A stretch of 64,000 nt of DNA. Origin: Ashinkailepas kermadecensis. Its lineage: Eukaryota; Arthropoda; Thecostraca; Neolepadidae. The stretch spans positions 185,001-249,000 of the forward strand of contig JAOTOM010004290.1 in NCBI GenBank assembly GCA_034440615.1, in the 5' to 3' direction. The position numbers and the translations under genes were made by a program. Under the pieces are notes generated by a model. It was given only the letters and a program-made list of their open reading frames with translations. It ran no database searches and had not been told where the DNA came from. How positions within the stretch are numbered: position 1 is the first letter of the stretch; every line of letters begins with the position of its first letter. Below, in pieces: positions 1-11,060 of the stretch.

Positions 1-39
1 TCGCATTTGAATAGATAACTTTCGTCGGCTCTGTTTAGT

Positions 40-172
40 GCAACTTTTATCCAATCAAATATTTATATATTTCGGGAAATGTCGTAGCATAATGCAGAGC
101 ATGGACAAAACTCGGCCTCATGGGAGGGAGATGGCTCCTTTGCCCCCTGGGTCAGCCCCTGACCCAAGACAT
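40..172 (+). repeat. 3' part of a short TIR element, copy 1
   Basis: This stretch matches 10360-10496 in order and orientation: an ATTTCGGGAAAAT-like block, then a GGGCAAAA-TCGGC block, a TCATGG-purine block, a C-rich block and a terminal gCCCCTGaccc. It is therefore a second, more diverged copy of the 3' half of the small element described at 10232-10496. The 5' half may lie in the part preceding this window. There is no coding potential. Confidence 0.5.
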
Positions 173-689
173 TTTTGGTTAAGCCGACTAAGCCTTCCAG
201 TGGATGTTGAAGTATACTTAGAGCACGTGGTGCACCTTTACCTGGTGCCTTGGCATCCCAAAGTACACTTGATCTATATAAGCTACTAAGGTTAGTGTCT
301 GATCCAGGCTCGGCCAAAGGGACCACCCAAACTTCAATCCCCCTGGACTTTAGTGACCCTTCTGTCACTGGGAATGCCTCTTCAATTTGTGCCCCTGAAG
401 TTGATCTCAGTGGCTCGGGGGCCTCTATATCGGCCCGATGTTCGTTCCGTCACCTCCGGTCCCATCTACATCATGGGGTACCAAAACTAGCTCAGGCTCC
501 CTGCAAGTCCGAACCAGCTGGATCAGACCTGCAGGGATTCTAGGGAGGACGCAGAGGGTCCCTAGAGCTCAGAACCTTCTCCTTCATGCCAGAGGCCTAT
601 TTTTTTACAGCTTCGGCCACCTCTGTCAGACCAGTGACCCCCTGTAAGGCTTGAACCCCCTCCGTCAACGCCGGGTCCTCCTCTAAGGA
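173..689. other. No gene or repeat recognised
   Basis: Mixed-composition sequence with only short chance reading frames. I see no splice-supported exon, no tandem repeat and no match to other parts of the window. Confidence 0.4.
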
Positions 690-1500
690 ATTGTAAGAAG
701 GTGGCATTTCTTGCTCAAACCTAATCAGTATAATATGGCGTCACTGGCGGCTCTAGCGCACCTGTTTTGGGGAGGCCAACCTTCGGCGCAGAACCAACCT
801 CAAACCCTACCCCCTGTGGCGAACCTAGGGTTTGCGTTATGGGAGGAGGCAAACGGATTTGGAGAGTGCCAAACTTACCCCTACCTTTGGTTTAAAGGCA
901 CCAGATTTCGACCATGATTTTTCAATAGGGCCGTATTTACCAAGTAGTATCATTAGTGACCAGCTTAATTGTGCTGTGGAGGGAGCCCACCATCTTATCC
1001 TATCTCATCTTATTTCACCATCGTCTCTAAGTCACCGGATTTCAACCCTAACTTCCCCCACCCTGTTCGATGGTTTTTCTTTTGATATCCCTTGGTAAGT
1101 CACCTCAGACTGCTGAAGTTACACCTGTACAAATCATTTTAATATGCAAAATTTTTCAATTTCAGGCATTCCAGTTCATAACGTCCGGTCGCCACCACGC
1201 CAACGGCCGTGCACGTGTACCAACGTCCGTGCCTTGCGCATTCGGCGCATTCGCCACACTTCGTGCGATTCTACGGTTTCTGCTAGGCCTCCTACGATTT
1301 GCTAATTGCTACCATATGATAATCTTGCGCCATATTTTATGCGATGGTATACTTCGCATGGGGTTCGCTGGGAAAATTCGATAAATTAATTTCGATGATT
1401 AGCTCTCTGTTTCCCACATTTTCTGGTGGTTAAGAAATGCGGATACACGCTGAGCTTTGATGCACTTCATCTCTTTGCTTAAATATGCTCGCAAATTGGC
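690..1500 (+). repeat. Non-tandem inner zone of the foldback-like family (copy)
   Basis: This block recurs three more times in the window: inverted at 38641-39320, direct at 41600-42260, and inverted and shortened at 9640-10130. Shared landmarks are a CGGTCGCCACCACGCCAAC-like segment, a TTCGGCGCATTCGCCACAC segment, a CATATGATAATCTTGCGCC-like segment and, near the end, a TGCGGATAC(A/C)CGCTGAGC segment. It has no open frame of note. It passes directly into the GGCCCC-type degenerate repeats, as it does in the large inverted repeat, so it is part of the same element. Confidence 0.75.
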
Positions 1501-2870
1501 TATCGAACCGAGGCCCTGGATCGGCGTTCTTTTTTTATTCGTTGCGTTTTTCTTCGTCTACGGATGTGTTTTATGGCTTCAGCCAATTTTTGATAGGGGT
1601 CCGGCACATTTTTGAGACCCCGGCTCTTGCTAGGTTTTTGGTGCTTTTTTGTGCACCGATGAATTTTGTTAGGTACCGGCGCGTTTTCGAACACACCGAT
1701 GTGTTTATTTAGTGCTAGGCGTTTTTGTTCCTTTTTTAGGTCCAGGTCGCTGTTTGCGAGCCCCAGTCTGTTTTTGAAGCCCGCATGCGGTCCCATGGAC
1801 CCGGTGTGCTTTGAGGGCCTCCAGTGTGTTCTTTTAGAGCTCCTGGTGTGTTTATTTAGGGATGCAACGCATGTTTGAAGGCCCCGTCGCTTTTTGCGAG
1901 ACTCGATGAGCTTTGGGCCCAGGTGCATTTTCGGCCTCCCGTTGTGCTCCTGTGGTCCTGCTGTGCTTCTAATGCACATCTGTGAGCCCCAGCACGACTT
2001 TGGGGTCCTGGCGCGACTTGTTGGGCCCAGACGCGTGGTTCTGGGGACCAGGTGCCGGTGTTTTGCGCTCGACGAGATTTTTGGGACCTCTTCTGATTTT
2101 TTATGTCAAAATATCGACCTGATTCCCCCCTCCCCCTCCCCCCTCCCCCGGCACCATAATATCTTTGTGTCCCGCCGCGATTTTTCGAGCTCCAGTACTT
2201 GTGGGGGGGGGGGGCGCATGCTATTTTTGAAAATACCTGGTGCTATGTTTGAGGCCCCAGAGCGATCTTCTTGGCTCAGCCATTTTTTTAATTACTCCTT
2301 ATTTGGAGGACTCAGGCTTGGTCTTTTTCGGGTCCGTATGTGATTTTTGTGGGAACGCTGTGTATATTTTTTACCCCACGACAACTTTTGGGAGCCCAAC
2401 GGGAGTTTTTGATGCCCTGACGCACATTTTTTGGAACACCGACTGGAATTTTGGGTCCGGAATGCGATATTTGGGGGCCCGCCGGGAGTTCGCGGGACGC
2501 GTTATACTTAGCAGGAAGCTAAGCGCCATTTTGGCTGCCCCTATGCAAATTTTCCGACCCCGGCGCGAGTTTTCTGTGTCCATTCTATTAATTTGGAGTC
2601 CCCCACGCGAATTCGGACGGCCCCGATGCGAATTTTTGGAGCCTCAGCCAGATTTTGGGGGTCCCGGTATGATTCTTGGATGCCCACACTCAGGATGGAA
2701 GGGAGTGGCCATTTTCCGCTTTGGTACGCCACTGCGGCTGCTCGTCGAGTACTTTTGGCAGCCGATGGCACCCTTCAGAGTAGAAAGACCCTTCGGATAG
2801 TTTTATTTCGGGACATGTTCTTAACCATCGCCAGTATTCGGCATTTTACCACCTTCGGTCGTATAGGGCG
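1501..2870 (+). repeat. Degenerate 20-22-bp-period GGCCCC/CGCGATTTTT repeats
   Basis: Successive units of about 20-22 bases share a GGG(G)CCC core followed by a GCGCGATTTT-like stretch. Individual units are heavily diverged and include pure T or C runs. The same zone, inverted, is found at 5940-7640 (for example a CCAGAACCACGCGCCTGGG block at about 7454-7476 answers 2030-2047) and at 36721-38640. The block 2680-2815, which contains CCCTTCAGAGTAGAAAG, answers 6740-6840 in inverse. Long open frames here arise from the period and GC skew and are not genes. Confidence 0.7.
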
Positions 2871-3719
2871 GGGGGGGTGTACGACCACCCCCCCCCCCCC
2901 TTAGCGATTCGAAACCGTGCATGTTACGAAAACGAACCAAAGACAAAAGTTATAGATCTGGCCGAGATCTCGCGATTGGAATTCAGTATAACCTTCTAAG
3001 GTCAATGGTTGACCTTCCAGGTCAGGTCAAAGGTATAAAATTGATTTTTTTTCCTTAGAAAATCGTCAGTTATATCGAAACCACTGTTTACATATGCACG
3101 AAATTGCCGGAAATATGTTTATTGGGACCTTGCGAACATAACGACATGTCACACGATGTGATCGGATCAATATGTCATGCACCAAAGGAGGTCAAAGCCG
3201 TGACCCCAAATATCCTTTTTGAACTTTTTGAAACTTTTCGTTTCAACTTTTTGAAAAGTGGTTCCAATTTCGAAGTTTAAAGTTCCCCAGGGTACAAATG
3301 GACGCTGAATTCGAATTCAGCACGAAACATTACCGTAGGTCAGCTTTAAAAAGGTCGAAAGGTCAAACGAGGTCAACCGAGGTCAACCGAGGTCACCGAT
3401 TTTTGGAACAGTATTTTTCAATGGGAACCCATCTACACGTACACTACGATTGAAAAACACATAATACCAGTCGATGTAGGCAACAATGTCATGTTAGGTG
3501 CGATAATCACGTATTTGTTGAAAACTGGTCGGAGGTGCTCCCCTTTATGACCTCATAACTCCGTGACCTGACATGACCTCCCAAAAAAGTTCACCAAAAG
3601 TCGTCAAAAGGTTGCCCCAGAGGGTGCTGAAAATGTCAGAGCGATCCGTTCATCAGTTTGGAAGGAATACACAAAAACCTTATGGGGGGTTGCACCGCCC
3701 CCCCCCTCCCTCCTATACG
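2871..3719. other. Single-copy segment rich in AGGTCA half-sites, between poly-G/C runs
   Basis: The segment is bounded by inverted G/C-run blocks: a CGTATAGGG...GGGGTGTACG block near 2860-2880 and a TGCACCG...CCCTCCTATACGG block near 3691-3720. Inside are at least ten AGGTCA/TGACCT half-sites, including a perfect four-copy run at 3360-3395. No coding frame is convincing. The corresponding segment is missing from the opposite arm (5940-7640), so it is either an insertion in this arm or a deletion in the other. Confidence 0.5.
3360..3395 (+). promoter_or_regulatory. Four AGGTCA half-sites at exact 10-bp spacing (DR4-like)
   Basis: AGGTCA occurs at 3360, 3370, 3380 and 3390, each pair separated by four bases (AACG or ACCG). 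Direct repeats of AGGTCA spaced by four are known binding sites for nuclear-receptor dimers. That this copy is bound by anything is inference; it may be just a short tandem repeat. Confidence 0.3.
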
Positions 3720-5030
3720 GGCGAGAGTTAATTTTCTGGTGCTCGTGTCGATTCCATCGAGTCGCGGTGCGATTTATTGGGGGTAGAGTTATATTTCTAA
3801 GGCCCATGCACGATATTTTGGGGCCCCGGTAGATTCTCCAGGCTCCGGTGCGGTTTTTTTCGGTGGCTCGGCAAGTTGTTTCTTGCGTGGCTAGACGGCT
3901 TTTTTGGTGGTCATTGACGCGATTTGTGAGACCCCGGAGTGATATTAAGGGTGAAAATTTATTTGTGTGGGGTAGCTGCGACATTTGTTTGGATCTAGTG
4001 TGAGACTTAGTAACCTCGACACGTTTTGGGGGACCCAATGCGTTTTGCGAGCTTTTGGCGCGATTGTTCAGACTTCGGAGTGACTTTTCATGTCCGTTTT
4101 TTTATCGTTGCCACGGTTCATTTGATTGGGTCCCGATGAGACGTTTGGGCCTCGGTGCGACCTGTCGAACCACTAGTGTGATTTTCAGTGGCCCAAGCGT
4201 GAACTTTTGAGGCCACCAACGCAATATCCTGGAGTCCGACCTGTCTTTTTGGGGCTCCGGCGCGATTTTCAAGGACACCGACACGACTTTTTTTTACCCC
4301 AGCGTGATTTCCAGGTGCCCCAATCCAACTTTTGGGGGTCAAGAGCGATTTTCAGGGATCCCGGCTCGACCTTTTGGGCCTCAGCGTGATTTTCAGGGGC
4401 CCGGATCATCTTCTTGGCCTCTAAGCGTCATTTTCAAGGGCCCCGGTGAGATGTCTTGGGCTCTAGCGTGATTTCCTGGGGCTACGGTCGAACCTTTTGG
4501 GGCCCACAGCGTGGTTTCAAGGGGCCCTGGCCCAACCTTTTAGGACCCACGGTATGACTTTCAGTGGCCTCAGCACGACTTTTCGGGCTCCCAACGAGAT
4601 CTTCATGGGCCCGGCCAGACTTTTTGGGCTCTGAGCACCATTTCGAGGGCGCCCGCACGACCTTTTGGAGACTCCAACATTATTGAGACTTTGACACATA
4701 ACATGACAGGAGACTTTGAGGCAGGTGGTCCTGCGCGACTTTTTGGGGGCCCGATCCCATATTTCCGAGCCCCCAGCGTCATTCTAATGGGTCATTGAGC
4801 GATTTTTTGTAGCTATCAATGTGATTTTCATGGGCCTCAATGCGATTTTGGGGCTCCCGGCGACATTTACAGGTGCTCCTGCGCTACTTTTTGGGGTCCT
4901 CAATGTGATTTTCAGGTGCCCCGGTGCAAATTGTGGGGCCCCAGCGAGATTGTTAAGGGGTCCGGTGAATTTTTTCCGAACCACGGTGCGGTTCTTGGGG
5001 GCCCCACAACCTCTCAGGGGAGCAACTGTC
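3720..5030 (+). repeat. Degenerate GGCCCC/CGCGATTTT repeats, second block
   Basis: Same unit type and same T-rich orientation as 1501-2870: units of about 20-30 bases such as GGGGCCCCGGTGAGAT and GGCCTCAGCGTGATTTTCA. It ends at a CCCCACAACCTCTCAGGGG block, whose inverse recurs at 63677-63700 near the window edge. This links the two loci to one repeat family. Confidence 0.65.
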
Positions 5031-5036
5031 CCTTTT

Positions 5037-5915
5037 GCCCGGGAGAAAGGGGGTAGTGTTGCCTGGGGGAGGAAAAACCGATCAACATTCCACCACGTTA
5101 CACACCTTGTCTTTTTTACAAAGGCATCTAGCTTCATCTCTCTTCATTTTAGCAACATGGAAGAAAAGACCACAAATTCATAAATAGCTTCACTCATGTC
5201 ACGCGGCCTGGCTTGCGTCGCCCCTCTCTTCTGTGGTGTGCGCAAAAGTCTTGAAGGTAATGTTTTTGTAATACCACCGTTAATAGACCCAATTTCTGGC
5301 TTTGTAGCATGCATTTTTTTCACGGAAACATTTCACATTTGAACCTTCCTCGTTGTTTGACCTCAGTATAAGTATTAAGTGCTGCCAACCAGGGCCTCCT
5401 ATAACATGTTAACTAAGTGGGATGCGTCCCACCTAGTGCCGTGAAATCCCACCTAGTCAAAGGGAGCTTCAATGGAGAAACCAACCAAAAACAAATCTTA
5501 GTATGGTTCCGGTAGCGGAATGATCTTTGCTTGGAACGGTGCATTTTTATCACGAAAAAATGGTAGCAAGTTGGCAGCACTTATGCTGAAGTCTGCGCGA
5601 CGAGAAAGGCGCAAATGTAAAATGTTTCGGTTAAAAATTCATGTTATAAATCCAACAATTGGGTCCATGAATGGTGGTATCACAAAAACATGACCTTGTA
5701 GACATTTACGAACAACACGGGCGATGTGAGCAAGGCCGCATGACAGGAGTGACCAGAGCTATATATTCTTTTGCGGTCTTTTCTTTGATGTCGCTAAGAT
5801 GAAGGGACAGATGAAGCTGTCTTTGCCTTTGCAAAAAAGGCAAGGTGTGCAAAGTGGCGGAATGCTGATCGGTTTTTCCTCCCCCAGGCGACACTACCCC
5901 CTTTCCCCCGTGCAA
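5037..5915. repeat. 350-bp inverted repeat with ~180-bp loop (centre of foldback 1)
   Basis: Arms 5037-5389 and 5570-5915 are reverse complements with scattered mismatches: GGGGGAGGAAAAACCGATCA pairs with TGATCGGTTTTTCCTCCCCC, and ATACCACCGT at 5271-5280 pairs with ATGGTGGTAT at 5671-5680. The loop 5390-5569 contains two GTCCCACCTAGT / ATCCCACCTAGT boxes; one also occurs near 10129. Degenerate GGCCCC repeats flank both sides in opposite orientation, so this is the centre of a larger foldback-like structure. Confidence 0.8.
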
Positions 5916-5939
5916 ACGCTGCCGTTGCACCCCCCCCTC

Positions 5940-7640
5940 CCCCTCGCACCCCTCACCAAGAGTTTGTTGGGCCCCAAAGAATCACACCGGGGTTTGGATA
6001 AAAAATCCGCTGGACCCCGAAAAATCTCGCTGGGGCCCATAAAATTTGCACTGGGACCCCATGAAGATCATATTGAGGACCCAAAAAGTCGCATGGGCCC
6101 CTGAAAATGTTGCCGGTGGCACGATGCTCGCACTGAGGCCCATGCAAACCATATTGGGGCTTCAAAATCGCCCAGTGACCACTGATTAGGACCCCGTGGT
6201 CTCCGAATTGTGGGACCGGGGCCCCCCAAAAAGTCGAGCCGGGTTCCTTGAAAATCACGCTGGGGGCCTTAAAAGTTCGGGCCGGCGCCCCCGGAATAAC
6301 GCCCATAACTCAAAAGTCTGACCGTGGCCCCTGGAAATCGCGTTGGGTGTCGAGTCGAGGTCGCTAAAGCTCGGGCTAGACGCCTAGGCAAAAAAAATAG
6401 CACTGAGACACAAAAAGTCGCGTCGCAGCCCTTGAGGATCACAATGGTGGCCCAAAAGGTCGCGTCGGTGCTCCAAAAGTCGCAGCTGCGTCCCACACAA
6501 ATCAATTCAATGACCCCCCCCGCCGCTAAAAAAAACCTTCGGGACCCGGAAAAGAAACGTGCCGAGCCCCCGAAAAATCGCGCCGGGAGCCAGGAGAATC
6601 GTATCGGGTTAAAAAATATCACACAATTGCTTAGAAACAATATAGAACTCTACCCCCAAAAATCATACCACTGCTCGATCGAACCGACTCGAGCACTAGA
6701 ATATTAAGCACCGGTCTCGAAAGGAAATTATCGGATGGGTCCTTCTACTCTGAAGGGTGCCATCAGCTGAAAAATATCGTTGAACAGCCGCAGTGGCATT
6801 CCAAAGGGCAAAATGCCCCATCAATCCTGAGAGGAATGGGCTCCCAAGAATCGTGCCGGGTTCCCAAAAAATCGCGTTGGGGCCAAAAAACTGGCATCGG
6901 GGCCATTATAATTCGCGTAAGGGGCTCCAAATAAATTAAGCGGGCCCCAGAAAACACGCACCGGGCTGGAAAATTTGTACCTGGGCCCGTCAAAATCGCG
7001 CTGTGACCCCAACTAAATACGAGCCCGCGAACTTCCGGCGAGCCCCTCCGCAAATGCCGCGCACGGGATGCAAAATTTCCGACGGTAGTCCCAAAAATTT
7101 GCATCGGAGCAACAAATGCTCCCGTCGTGGCGGGAATTGGCGTCGAAGTCCCTAAAGAAGCACAACGTAGCCAAAAAATCGCATCGGGACCCGAAATAGA
7201 TGAAGCCGGAGCCCTCCAATATAAGGATTTTTTTAAAACAAAAATGTCCGAGCCATGATGGTGGCTCTGGAGCCCCAAATATAGCACCTTCAAAAATATT
7301 GTACGGTCCCGAAAGAGCTTACCGGAGCTCGAAAAATCGCGGCGGGAGACAAAAATATGGTGCCGGGTGTCCGAAAAAAATTTGGCCGTGATTTCGACCA
7401 TATTTTTTTAGGTCTCCAAAAATCGCGTCCAGCGCAGAAAACTGGCGTCGGATCCCCAGAACCACGCGCCTGGGCCCGACAAGTTGCACCAGGTCTCCAA
7501 AGTCGTGCTTTGGCCCTACAAATTTGCATCAGAAGCCCAAATAAGCACAGCAGGATCCTAAGAGCATATCGGGAGACCAAAAGGCATCAGGCCCTGCAAA
7601 GCGCACCAATGCAAGCAGATACCAACTACCCTCTTTAGCA
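5940..7640 (-). repeat. Degenerate GGCCCC/AAAATCGCG repeats, inverted block
   Basis: A-rich orientation of the units seen at 1501-5030. Example units between 6843 and 6900 are CCCAAGAATCGTGCCGGGTT, CCCAAAAAATCGCGTTGGGG and CCAAAAAACTGGCATCGGGG, each 20 bases long. The block lacks a counterpart for about 1.4 kb of the left arm. It ends near 7640, after which sequence unrelated to the family begins. Confidence 0.7.
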
Positions 7641-7941
7641 GACATTCGTCTATTCATCAATCTCAGGTACTTTTACAAGGTCGCGAGCACTCAAAATGAC
7701 CCAACCCGCCAAGCAATCAGTCCTAACTATGTCTATAACAGCGTAACACCACGTACCCCTTAAGCACCCTGGCCATCGTCATCGAAAAAGCTAGGTTAAT
7801 GTTAGACATGCCAGTGCTTTCCATCGCAAATACACTTATTCCCTTTTTGGTTGCATAGCGCACCCTCAATTTCATTTCTTTTTGACGTAAGCAAATCCCA
7901 AATAACTGATGTTGGAAAAAGGCTACTTTTTGGAAATATAA
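7641..7941. other. No gene recognised
   Basis: AT-richer sequence between the foldback body and the LINE remnant. Nothing interpretable was seen, except that it may include more 5' LINE sequence too degraded to read. Confidence 0.35.
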
Positions 7942-8795
7942 AGGCGAACACACCGATTACGAGTTCTTCTATACCGATGGCTCTAGCCACGGTACTAAAG
8001 TTGGTGCTGCTGCTGTTGGCCCAAGCTACAACTACTCGACCAGGCTGCCAGACTATACGACTGTGTTCTCAGCCGAATTATTTGCTATCAGAAGTGCTCT
8101 GATCCATATAAAACGGCAAAAAAACTCCACAAAGTGTGATTTGCACCGACTCCAAATCATCCTTACAGGCCCTCCAGCGACTGGAAGACATTCAACACCC
8201 TGGTGTCTATGACATTATTAGCATCCTTCTCTCCCTACCACACTGGCAAAACGTAGTCTTCCTCTGGATACCCGGCCATTCCGGAATCCCAGGTAATACA
8301 AAAGCTGACCAACTAGCAAATGAAGCTACGAACCTCCCAACACCTCTAAGTCTCCCCCTAGCACTTTCGGATGCCTTGCATCAAACCAAGCTGTGTTTCG
8401 CAACATACCTTCAAAACAAATGGCGAGACAATCACTCTAGCCATCTTTACCACATCAAGCCTATCCGAGACCCATGGTCTACGTCCAACCGGTGCAGCCG
8501 AGAACACGAAGTTATTTTGGCCCGTCTCCGCTCAGGCCACACTAGACTCACCCACAGCCATCTTTTTGACCGTTCTCGGCCACCAATCTGTTCCTCATGC
8601 AACGTGCGTCTGACCGTGAAACATTTACTTGTGGAATGTACTCGCTATGATCTCAAACGGCGCCACATTTTGTCTTATCTTCGTGCTGCCGCACTGACGA
8701 AGGACCTGCCCAATCTTCTAGGTAATATCCATCCAGAACTAATCGATCTTGTCTTGGACTTTTCAACAAACTCCGGTCTCGCCCACAAAATATGA
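7942..8795 (+). pseudogene. LINE remnant: RNase H domain and C-terminal zinc knuckle (5'-truncated)
   Basis: Two overlapping frames give the end of a non-LTR retrotransposon polyprotein. The first frame (about 7942-8120) contains FFYTDGSSHG, the first RNase H aspartate motif, and AELFAIRSAL with its glutamate. After a one-base shift near the A-run at 8119-8125, the second frame (8136-8795) contains ICTDSKSSLQAL and WIPGHSGIPGNTKADQLA, the remaining RNase H acidic/histidine motifs. It ends in a C-x2-C-x7-H-x4-C knuckle (CSSCNVRLTVKHLLVEC). RNase H plus a terminal knuckle is the layout of I/R1/Jockey-group LINEs. Endonuclease and reverse transcriptase are absent. The copy is inactive through truncation and frameshift, and sits inside the right arm of foldback 1. 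Confidence 0.85.
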
Positions 8796-9639
8796 AGTCG
8801 GAATTCCCCAAACCTACTATTCCTTCCGAGCTTCTTATGACTTCAGGTTGTTCACCACAACACAGCACAAGTAGTTAGTGCACTCGTTGCACTTATCAGG
8901 TAGGAAGGATCGCCACGCAATCTGGCAAAAACGCGCGGCCATCCCTAAAGTAGGGTTGCGCCTGGTTTTTTAACCTTTGGGTTTTTCCAGGTTTTAAGTG
9001 GACGCCAAACACACCACACGCAACATACAAGGTTGTGTCGAGGTGGAGGATGGAGGTCGAGAGAACTAGTGTCCATTCCACTTAGACTTCCGCATCGCCC
9101 TTCGGTCGCGGCAGTTTTCACAACATGCTGTCCAAATTGCTCTCCAAATGTTTGTCCAGTTGGTCACACACTACATAGTATGTCTTGTAATACAAAATCC
9201 CAAAATGTGACTGTTTCTGGCAATACTTGTGTCCTCAGGGCTGCGGGGAGCACATATGTTATTTTCGTCTATGCGATGAACCAAGCAACCTACCTTCGCT
9301 CTCGATTGTGCACTAGGCATCATTTCTTCTTGTGTTACGGTTGGCTACAACCTACCTTCTTAACGTACAGCATTTAATCTGGTATCTGGGTCCGCCGTGC
9401 TCTCTGGACCTCGGGCGCTCCTCTGCCCGGCGCGGACTGTTCTCCTTCTCGGCTTGCTGGACCCAGTAGATCGGGATCGAGTAGGATTTTAGTTGGCGCC
9501 GGGGGGGGGGGGGGGGCAGTGGAGCTTCGGGGTGCGGGGATCGTGGCGGATACAGTCGGTAAAGTAATACCTTCCCCTTAGGCCGAGTGACTTAGATCAA
9601 AGGCCAATATAATAAAAACCAAACAAAACAAAAAACGAA
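8796..9639. other. No gene recognised; contains a poly-G run
   Basis: Possible 3' UTR of the LINE remnant up to about 8900, then unassigned sequence with a run of about 17 G at 9500-9516. Short frames only. Confidence 0.35.
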
Positions 9640-10130
9640 CCTTGGCGTGGTGGCGACCGGGCGCTATGAACTGGACTGCCTGAAATTTGAAGTTATGTGT
9701 AAAGAAAATATACGTCCTTCAATATAGGTTATCAAGGGATACTAAAAGAAAAACCTTCGGACAAGATGGGGGAGATAGGATTGAAATCCGGTGACTCAGA
9801 AACGATGATGATGGATTAGGCCACCTCTAGAGTAGAATTAAGTTGTTCACCAATTGATTTATTTCTTTTTTATTAAATACGGGCCACTTTGAAAAATATT
9901 TGTCGAAATCCGGTGTCTTTAGACCAGAAATGGTGATACGTTGGGCACCCTCCAAATCCGCTTACATCCTTCCATAACGCAAATCCCAGGTACGCCACTG
10001 GGGCGGGATGGGGGTGGGGGTACGTTGGAGGTGGGGTCCGCGCCGGAAGTTCCTCCCCCTCCCCCAACTGGTAGGCTAGATCCGCCTGTGACGCCATATT
10101 TTACTGATTAGGTATGAGTGAGAAATCCCA
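9640..10130 (-). repeat. Inverted, shortened copy of the foldback inner zone
   Basis: Reverse complement of 713-1205: the CCTAATCAGTA-ATATGGCGTCAC segment at 713 is answered at 10088-10112, and the GGTGGCGACCGGGCGCTATGA segment at 9650 answers 1175-1195. It forms the outer right counterpart of 690-1500, giving foldback 1 an overall extent of about 0.69-10.13 kb. The part matching 1205-1500 is missing. Confidence 0.65.
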
Positions 10131-10231
10131 CCTAGTGAAAATTCCTTTGAGGAGGCCCTGCTGCCAACTTACTTATCGTGTGTGCTTCATGTCCTATGTT
10201 GAAATACAACCTGCTCACGGCACAATTCAAG

Positions 10232-10496
10232 TAGGGGCGGATACAGAAGCCTGGATTGGTGGTTGGGGTGGGGTGTGGTGGGGGATTAATAAAAAGTTGC
10301 TCCGATTTCTGGAAAACAACCGATCAGATTTGAACAACTAATATTCCTCTGTTCCGTTTAAGACAATATTTATCCTACGAAATTTTTCATATTTCGGGAA
10401 AATAACATCTTAGTATAATATATGGGCAAAAATCGGCATCATGGTGGCATGGCCCCCTTGCTCCCGCCCCCTCCCTTCGCCCTTGATCCGCCCCTG
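10232..10496. mobile_element. Short non-autonomous DNA-transposon-like element (~265 bp)
   Basis: The left end AGGGGCGGATACA (10233) is answered by the right end TTGATCCGCCCCTG (10483-10496), an imperfect terminal inverted repeat of the CAGGGGCGGAT type. There is no transposase, and no clear target-site duplication: the flanks attcaagt and atttgagc agree only partly. A diverged copy of its 3' half lies at 40-172. AGGGGCGGAT-type ends also occur at 27646 and 28538-28862. Confidence 0.45.
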
Positions 10497-10526
10497 CATT
10501 TGAGCGTTCTCGGGTGCGCAGCCGGC

Positions 10527-10580
10527 GTGAGAGGTTGGCGTTGCTATATTTCCTACCAGTCGAATGCGTCGTAAAAGAGT
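10527..10580 (+). repeat. SINE 3' body fragment
   Basis: GCGTGAGAGGTTGGCGTTGC followed by TATAT and a GTCGAATGCGTCGTAAAA-like end is the shared 3' body of the tRNA-derived SINEs at 22595, 25748 and 25975. The tRNA-like head is absent here. Confidence 0.6.
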
Positions 10581-10674
10581 TATGTTCTTTTTATTTCACC
10601 ATCTTCCTCAAGAAGGCGAAGTTGTTCTCAATTCTAGGGAAATCAGGGGGTGCGTATCATATCTTCAAATGTAC

Positions 10675-11060
10675 ATAACTTCCAAGGTTTATTATTTCCA
10701 AATTGGAAGTTAACTGCCAACACTTCAACGTGAACTTCCCAGATAGCCCGGAAAAGGAGGTGTTAATATTTTCCCAAGATTCATAATTTCTGCTTTGGGA
10801 GTGAGCTTCAAAATTTGAAGTTAATTAAACAAAAATTGGAAGTTAGCTTCCACATTAGAAGTTAACTTCCACATTAGAAGTCAACTTCCACATTGGAAGT
10901 TAACTTCCAAAATTGGAAGTTACCTTCCAAAGTAGCGAAATAGGAACGTAGCATAACCAAACCTAACCTAACCTAACCTAATCTTCCAACTTTTGGAAGT
11001 TAACCTCCAATTTTGCAAGCTAACTTCTAATTTGGAAGCTAGCTTCCACATTTTAAAATA
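10675..11060. repeat. Array of GGAAGTTAACTTCC palindromic motifs
   Basis: Roughly 20-bp units such as ACATTAGAAGTTAACTTCC recur, carrying at least five GGAAGT and five ACTTCC hexamers, with an HpaI-type GTTAAC core in several. A (CCTAA)4 interstitial telomere-like tract sits at 10961-10980. The array ends about 280 bases upstream of the TOMM20 start codon, so it may lie in the promoter region; a regulatory role is inference. Confidence 0.6.

Noticed and set aside
1500..2904. Tryptophan/phenylalanine-rich proteins in the GGCCCC repeat zones (also 6763-7401 and 36732-37729)
   Set aside because: Low-complexity frames from degenerate 20-22-bp repeats, present on both strands and without conserved starts or domains.
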